Source of the DNA: CAZVWH01 sp964631175
GTDB taxonomy: Bacteria > Planctomycetota > Phycisphaerae > Sedimentisphaerales > Anaerobacaceae
DNA length: 10,756 nucleotides
Direction of reading: 5' to 3'
NCBI GenBank assembly: GCA_964631175.1
Contig: CAZVWH010000093.1
Coordinates: 1-10,756, forward strand
The position numbers and the translations under genes were made by a program. Shown here piece after piece: positions 6,485-10,756 of the stretch. Under the pieces are notes generated by a model, which was not told the origin of the DNA, ran no database searches, and saw only the letters and a program-made list of their open reading frames with translations. Position 1 is the first letter of the stretch, and each line of letters starts with the position of its first letter.

Positions 6485-7582
6485 TCACTCATCCCTTGGT
6501 TTCGGCGGGTCCGGCAAGGCCAGCGGTGCTGTCCTTTTCTTGCCATTGGGGTCGGTGCCGTAGTCAATATTCAGTTTCGACGTTAGCTCACCTGCTTGTG
6601 TTTGGTCACCGAATAACCTATCATATTCCTGTGAGAGCAGTCCGCCATTGGCGGACTCAACAGCCCTTTTTATGATCGACTGCGACCTGCCCAAAAGCCT
6701 ATTAATGCATTTATCCTCTATCTCAACCAATACCGAAGCCAGATAACGCTTATTATCATTACTTAAATCCTGTCCTTTAAGACGCCTTTGTATGACGTAA
6801 GAATACAATTGCGCAAAACGGCGAGCTATTTCAGGCTTACCTGAGCTTATTTTGTCGGCCAATGACTTTAAGACGGTGATATCCAGAAGTTCATATTTCA
6901 CCGTCCAGTCGGCGTACTGTTTAATCCTTACCTCCGCTATTTGTCCTAATAAATCCTCCCCTTCCGGAATGTCTAAATCAGCCGCATACTTAGTTATCAA
7001 AGCTAACACTTCAGGCTCACTGCTATCAATTATCTTTTCAAGCTCCTTTATGATACGCCGTGCCAATTGCATATTGGCATCCTTAGCAGGATTTAACCTC
7101 CTTATCAAATCGGGGTTGGTAACACAACGAACCGCCCAGTAGCGAATAACCTTATTATCATCCTTTAGCCTGGCAATAGCCAAATCAGCCAGGCGAGGGT
7201 CCTTCAGGCCATCCACTAAGATCAGAAGATTAAGAGTTACCTTGAATTGCCGCTCCTGCGGTAGCTTCTCGGCCTGCTGAAGACTTAAAGAGATGTACTT
7301 GTAGGCCGACTCTGAAAATTGCTGGGCATACTGTGCTTGAGTGCTTTGATTACTTAAAATAACAGAGCGAGTCCTGGCAATAGAGGTAAAATCCCTTGTC
7401 TTGACTAATTCCTCTATGGCCTGGGCCAGAAAATTGTCAATAATCTGCAGGTCTTTGCTGTTGAGGACCTCCTTCCGCCGTACCTGTTCAATCTCCTGGG
7501 TATCAACTGCCTGAGAATACAATATCCCTGCTGGAGTTAAATAGGCTATTAGAATGATAAAAATCACACTTTTGAATTTCAT
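6485..7582 (-). CDS. Secreted HEAT-like protein of unknown function, first gene of the opp operon
   Basis: I do not recognise a named family. The 365-aa product begins with a clear Sec signal (MKFKSV then a hydrophobic stretch to about residue 21, likely cleavage near YSQ-A at 24-25), so it is probably periplasmic. The rest is largely alpha-helical. Residues about 113-157 (LILVDGLKDPRLADLAIARL, then KVIRYWAVRCV) have HEAT-repeat character, and similar helix pairs may continue to about 310. The C-terminus (about 340-365) is a proline- and charge-rich tail. There are no catalytic motifs and no lipobox. It starts with ATG at 7582, with no evident Shine-Dalgarno sequence, and lies 83 nt upstream of oppA on the same strand, so co-transcription is likely. 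HEAT-type folds usually bind proteins; a scaffold or accessory role near the importer is possible, but nothing in the sequence proves it. Confidence 0.7.
   Translation of the reverse strand: MKFKSVIFIILIAYLTPAGILYSQAVDTQEIEQVRRKEVLNSKDLQIIDNFLAQAIEELVKTRDFTSIARTRSVILSNQSTQAQYAQQFSESAYKYISLSLQQAEKLPQERQFKVTLNLLILVDGLKDPRLADLAIARLKDDNKVIRYWAVRCVTNPDLIRRLNPAKDANMQLARRIIKELEKIIDSSEPEVLALITKYAADLDIPEGEDLLGQIAEVRIKQYADWTVKYELLDITVLKSLADKISSGKPEIARRFAQLYSYVIQRRLKGQDLSNDNKRYLASVLVEIEDKCINRLLGRSQSIIKRAVESANGGLLSQEYDRLFGDQTQAGELTSKLNIDYGTDPNGKKRTAPLALPDPPKPRDE
6639..6657. repeat. Perfect hairpin inside the HEAT-like gene
   Basis: AGTCCGCC-ATT-GGCGGACT has an 8-bp perfect stem with a 3-nt loop, in coding DNA for residues about 309-315 (ESANGGL). 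It is GC-rich against AT-richer surroundings. It may be a small dispersed repeat in a loop near the C-terminus, or a chance palindrome. Confidence 0.4.
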
Positions 7583-7622
7583 CTGTTTGAATAACCAAAA
7601 ATATTTGCCTTAGAATTTATCC

Positions 7623-7651
7623 AAATTAACTTAAAAACCACATTTTGTCAA
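7623..7651 (-). promoter_or_regulatory. Candidate sigma-70 promoter of the HEAT-opp operon
   Basis: On the minus strand a perfect -35 TTGACA (7651-7646) is separated by 17 nt from TAATTT (7628-7623), a weak -10. This would start transcription near 7616 and leave a leader of about 35 nt before the ATG at 7582. The -35 match and spacing are good; the -10 match is poor. Confidence 0.5.
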
Positions 7652-7900
7652 GGAAATTTGGACATCGCTGCATTCTGCTCTTTCCAAAAAGCAATTTTCA
7701 TCAAACATTTCAACAATAATCCCAATCGACAAAATACTAAGGCCAATTCAATATCTAACTGTTTACTTTAATTATGTGCCCGCTAACGATGCGTATGCGG
7801 CTCGTTACAGAACTTTGATAGGCCTATATTATTAATCGTATTGGCTGAGAAAAAGCGTTAATAAGACTATACCCAAATCAAGTACGTTTGGTAAAAGTAC

Positions 7901-7947
7901 GATAAAACAATCAACGGATAGTTGAATTTATTATCTGATTGTTTATC
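7901..7947. promoter_or_regulatory. Inverted repeat upstream of the DUF547 gene, possible operator
   Basis: GATAAAACAATCA (7901-7913) and TGATTGTTTATC (7936-7947) are inverted copies differing by one extra A, around a 22-nt centre that itself carries GATA...TATC. It lies just before AT-rich TAATATAAA (7949-7957), which could serve as a -10 region. Either a repressor site or a leader hairpin would fit; no regulator is encoded nearby. Confidence 0.3.
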
Positions 7948-8014
7948 CTAATATAAAGCCTTATAGTTTTTGCGGTTAAAAAATGTCAACGTAATCATTT
8001 ATCGGAACGAGAAA

Positions 8015-9010
8015 TTGGCTAAGCCTCATATTGTTTTAATAACATCGCTGTCCGTCTTGATCTTTATTACCGGCTGCCAACAGGCGGAAATATCAATAAC
8101 AGAAACTAACAAAACCGAAGCCAACGAAGCTTCAACACTCGCAATCGAGCTGCCCAAAACCGAACCCCTAAAGCCTGAGCCGAATAGCACCGAGCCGGTC
8201 AAAACTACATCTGAAGAGATAGAGCTTAGTGATGTTGAAGCTTCCTCGATTGTTTCTTTCAACGATAAATGTACTTATATACTGAGCAATTTCGTCGATA
8301 AGAATGGGTTCGTTGACTACGCCTCGCTGCGCCGAAAAAGGCTGGAGCTGCAAAAACTCCTTAGTAAATTTGACCAGCTTGACCCAATCGAATATGAAAC
8401 CTGGCCCAAAGCAGATAAAATCGCTTTTTGGGTCAATGCTTATAATATTCAAATGCTTAATATAATCGTCGAAAATTATCCTATTCAGGCATCGCGATTC
8501 CTCAGCTTAATCTACGGCCCTTACAGCATCAGGCACATCAAAGGTATATGGACCGATTACAAATTTATGGTAATGGATGAGACGTTTACGCTTAGAGAAA
8601 TCCAGCAGCGGCTCTTCAGTAAGCAGTTCGATGAGCCGCGAGTATTTCTCGCCCTGACTAACGCCAGTCTTTCCAGCCCTGTTTTAAGGAACGAGCCGTA
8701 CTATGGACACAAGCTTGATGAACAACTCCAAGACCAGACGAAAAGATTTTTGTCCAGCCCCAACGGTTTCAGAATCGACCGGAACAAACAGATCGTCTAT
8801 CTCTCGGCTGTATTTCAACCGACCTGGCATGGTAAAGAGTTTATTGATAAGTTCGGCACAGACAAAAAGTTTAAGGACCAGGAGCCGGCTACGCGTGCAG
8901 TTTTAAATTTCATTTCCAATTATATTTCCCAGCAAGACGTGTCCTTTCTGGAGGTAGAAAACTATTCTATAAAATATATGAAATATGATTGGACGCTCAA
9001 CGAAAAGTGA
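8015..9010 (+). CDS. DUF547-domain lipoprotein
   Basis: This is a predicted lipoprotein of unknown biochemical role. From TTG 8015 it begins MAKPHIVLITSLSVLIFITGC, a good lipoprotein signal with the lipidated cysteine at residue 21. A GGAA sits 7 nt upstream. The frame is open back to another TTG at 7970, which would add 15 residues and has no ribosome site. After the signal comes a disordered linker (about 23-77) rich in E, T, P and K. The DUF547 domain covers about 85-330, with recognisable blocks GFVDYASL, KIAFWVNAYNIQMLN, PRVFLALTNASLSSPVLRNEPY, HKLDEQLQDQTKRFL and the closing YMKYDWTLN. As I recall the family, the central block usually reads C-A-S-x-G-C-P-P; here both cysteines are replaced (N-A-S-L-S-S-P). 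No partner gene is evident. It reads toward metK, 117 nt away. Confidence 0.85.
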   Translation: MAKPHIVLITSLSVLIFITGCQQAEISITETNKTEANEASTLAIELPKTEPLKPEPNSTEPVKTTSEEIELSDVEASSIVSFNDKCTYILSNFVDKNGFVDYASLRRKRLELQKLLSKFDQLDPIEYETWPKADKIAFWVNAYNIQMLNIIVENYPIQASRFLSLIYGPYSIRHIKGIWTDYKFMVMDETFTLREIQQRLFSKQFDEPRVFLALTNASLSSPVLRNEPYYGHKLDEQLQDQTKRFLSSPNGFRIDRNKQIVYLSAVFQPTWHGKEFIDKFGTDKKFKDQEPATRAVLNFISNYISQQDVSFLEVENYSIKYMKYDWTLNEK

Positions 9011-9019
9011 CTAAAATTT

Positions 9020-9078
9020 AGAGTGCCTAAAGTGTCTAAAATTAAGAATTTTAACTTTAGCTCACTTTAGTTCACTTT
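9020..9078. repeat. Imperfect inverted repeat of CTAAAGTG units before metK
   Basis: CTAAAGTG (9027-9034) is mirrored by CACTTTAG (9063-9070), with more degenerate copies on each side (AGTGCCTAAAGTG and TTAGTTCACTTT). At the centre AAAATT-AAG-AATTTT (9038-9052) makes a perfect 6-bp stem. The whole can fold as a long AU-rich hairpin in the spacer between the DUF547 gene and metK. It resembles a dispersed repeat, and I see no elements of a SAM riboswitch in it. Confidence 0.5.
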
Positions 9079-9112
9079 GCACTTTTAAACGAAAAGCATA
9101 ACCTACTACTAA

Positions 9113-9117
9113 AAGGA
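9113..9117 (+). promoter_or_regulatory. Ribosome binding site of metK
   Basis: AAGGA lies 10 nt before the ATG at 9128, in a run AAAAGGATAA. It supports this start, which also matches the expected N-terminal length before the FTSESVTMGHPDK motif. Confidence 0.7.
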
Positions 9118-9127
9118 TAACTCAACA

Positions 9128-10330
9128 ATGGCAAAAAAAATAGTTTCCGGCAATACCAATTGTAATACCAATAAATATCTGTTTACCAGCGAGTCTGTAA
9201 CAATGGGTCACCCCGACAAAGTTTCTGATCACATCTCTGATTCAGTCGTTGACGCCATGCTCGCACAGGACCCACAAAGCAGGGTGGCTTGCGAAACGAT
9301 GGTCAAAGACAATGCAGTCATCGTCGCAGGAGAGATTACTTCAAGAGCCGTTGTGGATATTCCAACTGTCGTACGCAAAACATTAAGGAAAATCGGCTAC
9401 GATGACCCTCAGCTCGGTTTCGACTATGATAGTTGTGCCGTTATAGTAACGGTAGGAAAACAAAGCCCCGACATCTCTCAGGGCGTCACCGAAGGTACAG
9501 GCCTTCACAAAGAACAAGGAGCAGGCGACCAGGGTCTGATGTTCGGCTACGCCTGCCGGGAAACGCCGCAATTGATGCCCATGCCCATCCAGCTTGCACA
9601 CGCTATCACCACACGATTGGAAAAAATGCGCCAGACTAAGAAGCTGCCCTGGCTGAGGCCCGATGGCAAAAGTCAGGTGACGGTGGAATACGAAAATAGT
9701 AAGCCAAAACGCATCCATACGGTTGTTGTCGCAGCTCAACATGCACCGTCTATTACTTATAGACAACTGCGAAAGCAAATAATCGAAAAGGTTGTTTTGC
9801 CTGTTCTACCGAAGCGTCTCGTGGACAGGAATATTGTATATCACATCAATCCGACCGGCCGATTCGTGATAGGAGGCCCGAAGGGCGATTGCGGCCTGAC
9901 GGGACGAAAAATCATCGTGGATACTTACGGCGGAAGAGGAAGTCACGGCGGTGGATGTTTTAGCGGCAAGGACCCCACCAAAGTCGATAGAACCGCAAGC
10001 TATATGGCTCGATACATAGCTAAGAATGTCGTTGCTGCTCGCCTCGCAGATGCCTGTGAAATACAGTTATCTTATGCCATTGGAGTAGCTGAGCCGATCT
10101 CTGTACTCGTAAATACCGAAGGAACCGCAAAGATAAGCGAGCAGAGAATAAGTGAGATTATAAGGAAGATTTTCCCGCTAACTCCTAAGGCAATGATTGA
10201 GCACTTAAAGCTTGCCCGCCCGATTTTTGCCGAGACCTCGCACGGCGGCCATTTCGGCAGAAAGGGAGCCAACTTCACCTGGGAAAAGACTGACATGGTA
10301 AAAAAGTTGCGTAAATCCGCAGGCCTGTAA
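9128..10330 (+). CDS. metK: S-adenosylmethionine synthetase (methionine adenosyltransferase)
   Basis: This cytosolic enzyme makes S-adenosylmethionine from methionine and ATP, releasing phosphate and pyrophosphate. The 400-aa product is full length and carries the family signatures: FTSESVTMGHPDKVSDHISD (19-38) with the catalytic-region histidine H28, the active-site motif GAGDQGLMFGY (131-141), FVIGGPKGDCGLTGRKIIVDTYGG (246-269), and the P-loop-like GGGCFSGKDPTKVD (274-287). The end, HGGHFGR (372-378) and FTWEKTD, is typical. No catalytic residue looks lost. Translation starts at ATG 9128 with AAGGA 10 nt upstream. I see no SAM riboswitch; the leader is occupied by a repeat. The TAA stop lies inside GTAAGGGC, the start of a REP-like hairpin. 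Confidence 0.97.
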   Translation: MAKKIVSGNTNCNTNKYLFTSESVTMGHPDKVSDHISDSVVDAMLAQDPQSRVACETMVKDNAVIVAGEITSRAVVDIPTVVRKTLRKIGYDDPQLGFDYDSCAVIVTVGKQSPDISQGVTEGTGLHKEQGAGDQGLMFGYACRETPQLMPMPIQLAHAITTRLEKMRQTKKLPWLRPDGKSQVTVEYENSKPKRIHTVVVAAQHAPSITYRQLRKQIIEKVVLPVLPKRLVDRNIVYHINPTGRFVIGGPKGDCGLTGRKIIVDTYGGRGSHGGGCFSGKDPTKVDRTASYMARYIAKNVVAARLADACEIQLSYAIGVAEPISVLVNTEGTAKISEQRISEIIRKIFPLTPKAMIEHLKLARPIFAETSHGGHFGRKGANFTWEKTDMVKKLRKSAGL

Positions 10331-10353
10331 GGGCGATCCCGTGTGGTTGCCCC
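10327..10353. repeat. Single REP-like hairpin overlapping the metK stop codon
   Basis: GGGCGATC (10331-10338) pairs with GGTTGCCC (10345-10352), two of the eight pairs being G-T, around a 6-nt loop. It begins GTAAGGGC, one base different from the GTAGGGGC end of the element at 10635-10714. Its shape GGGCRATC-N6-GRTTGCCCC matches the second hairpin of that element. It sits just upstream of the transposase gene. With no T-tract after it, it is not a good intrinsic terminator. Confidence 0.6.
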
Positions 10354-10364
10354 AAAATGTCGTT

Positions 10365-10756
10365 ATGCCTGAAAAATATGATACCAATATTCATCACCGC
10401 CGATCCATTCGTGTTCCCGGCTACGATTATTCACAGGAGGGCTGGTATTTCATTACAATTTGCGCACAAAATCGAAAAAATATGTTCGGAGAAATAGTTA
10501 ATGGCCAGATGAGATTAAATAACGCAGGTTTGATGGTAAAAACATGGTGGGAGAAGGTGACCAATAAATTTTCCACGGTTCAAACAGATGAACATATTGT
10601 CATGCCCAACCATTTTCATGGAATCATAAACATCGTAGGGGCGGGCCTATGTGCCCGCCCAATTGCTGGTAATATCAACAACAAATCTGGGCAATCATGT
10701 AGGATTGCCCCTACATTGGGGGAAATCGTGAATTGGTTCAAAACCATTACGACAAA
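10365..10756 (+). CDS. REP-associated tyrosine transposase (RAYT, Y1/HUH family), 3' end cut by window
   Basis: This is a predicted single-strand DNA transposase of the IS200/RAYT type that acts on REP palindromes. The 130 codons present begin MPEKYDTNIHHRRSIRVPGYDYSQ-like, then EGWYFITICAQNR (25-37) and MFGEI. The HUH metal-binding motif is in VMPNHFHGII (79-88) with H83 and H85, and the GEIVNWFKTITT segment (119-130) matches the family. The catalytic tyrosine would lie beyond the window. The ATG at 10365 gives the canonical N-terminus, but there is no Shine-Dalgarno sequence; in-frame GTG (10341) and TTG (10347) lie within the upstream hairpin. Residues about 91-117 are encoded by a palindromic element of the REP type. 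The gene follows metK by 34 nt on the same strand, so read-through from metK could express it. Confidence 0.88.
   Translation, partial: MPEKYDTNIHHRRSIRVPGYDYSQEGWYFITICAQNRKNMFGEIVNGQMRLNNAGLMVKTWWEKVTNKFSTVQTDEHIVMPNHFHGIINIVGAGLCARPIAGNINNKSGQSCRIAPTLGEIVNWFKTITT
10635..10714. repeat. REP-like two-hairpin element inside the RAYT gene
   Basis: The 80-nt element is bounded by GTAGGGGC (10635-10642) and its exact reverse complement GCCCCTAC (10707-10714). It contains two perfect 8-bp hairpins: GGGCGGGC / GCCCGCCC (10639-10646 with 10653-10660, 6-nt loop) and GGGCAATC / GATTGCCC (10689-10696 with 10703-10710, 6-nt loop). A 28-nt AT-rich spacer separates them. The whole element is open in the transposase frame. 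Confidence 0.85.

Larger units (their letters stand above)
7583..8014. other. Divergent intergenic region between the opp operon and the DUF547 gene
   Basis: About 430 AT-rich bases with no supported gene or RNA. It should contain promoters for both directions. A good candidate for the minus strand lies at 7623-7651. Nearer the plus-strand gene are an inverted repeat (7901-7947), a perfect palindrome ATAGGCCTAT (7818-7827), and a direct repeat of AGTACG (7881-7886 and 7896-7901). The part at about 7660-7810 shows nothing I can name. Confidence 0.6.

Noticed and set aside
6402..6488. GTG 6488 as the oppA start, adding 29 residues
   Set aside because: The added residues are H/R/P/S-rich and partly encoded by a purine-rich repeat. 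They push the lipoprotein signal to residue 30 onward, while TTG 6401 has a good ribosome site.
9401..9414. Possible short inverted repeats within metK
   Set aside because: Nothing beyond chance; the coding sequence is fully explained by the conserved enzyme.
9383..9778. A 131-codon open frame on the minus strand inside metK
   Set aside because: It is antisense to highly conserved metK motifs and has no recognisable domain or ribosome site.
9947..9988. Cysteine in the metK P-loop-like motif (GGGCFSGKD) where E. coli has alanine
   Set aside because: I recall cysteine at this position in MetK of several other phyla. All neighbouring residues are intact, so it is not a sign of lost function.
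10357..10359. ATG at 10357 as the transposase start
   Set aside because: It is out of frame with the RAYT protein; the ATG at 10365 gives the expected MPEKY...HHRRSIR N-terminus.
1..10756. CRISPR array, tRNA, rRNA or defence system
   Set aside because: No regularly spaced identical repeats, no cloverleaf-like sequence and no defence-type genes were seen. The repeats present are irregular and palindromic.

Overview
The window reads as a chromosomal fragment of an uncultured Gram-negative-type bacterium. Lipoprotein signal peptides and a substrate-binding-protein-dependent importer point to that envelope type. The genes are separated, overlapped and in places interrupted by many short dispersed, palindromic or purine-rich repeats, and several genes start with TTG. 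From memory, this combination, together with the sequence style of the OppA and HEAT-like proteins, suggests a planctomycete (Phycisphaerae-like) metagenomic genome. That placement is inference and was not tested by search.

Left two thirds (1-7582), minus strand: one operon reading right to left. It begins with a secreted HEAT-like protein of unknown function (7582-6485). It continues with a complete oligopeptide ABC importer: lipoprotein oppA (6401-4500), permeases oppB (4503-3565) and oppC (3572-2595), and ATPases oppD (2590-1463) and oppF (1259-276). A candidate sigma-70 promoter lies at 7651-7623 and a strong intrinsic terminator at 123-91. OppA would capture peptides in the periplasm, OppB/OppC form the channel, and OppD/OppF hydrolyse ATP. 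The oppA-B-C-D junctions are tight (4-nt overlap, 8-nt overlap, 4-nt gap). In contrast, oppD and oppF are 203 nt apart, and the gap is filled by repeats.

Right third, plus strand: a divergent intergenic region of about 400 bp, then a DUF547 lipoprotein (8015-9010), a repeat-filled spacer, and metK for S-adenosylmethionine synthetase (9128-10330). At the right edge is the 5' part of a REP-associated tyrosine transposase (RAYT, HUH/Y1 family), cut off by the window end.

The most interesting layer is the repeats, not a new gene system. (i) A two-hairpin element with GTAGGG/CCCTAC ends lies inside the RAYT reading frame. A single hairpin of the same type overlaps the metK stop codon, and a two-hairpin element of the same layout overlaps the oppD stop codon. 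(ii) A near-perfect 20-nt palindrome sits in frame inside oppA where I recall homologues having only a short loop, reminiscent of Rickettsia palindromic elements. Weaker candidates lie in oppD, oppC and the HEAT-like gene. I see no CRISPR array, tRNA, rRNA or recognisable riboswitch.
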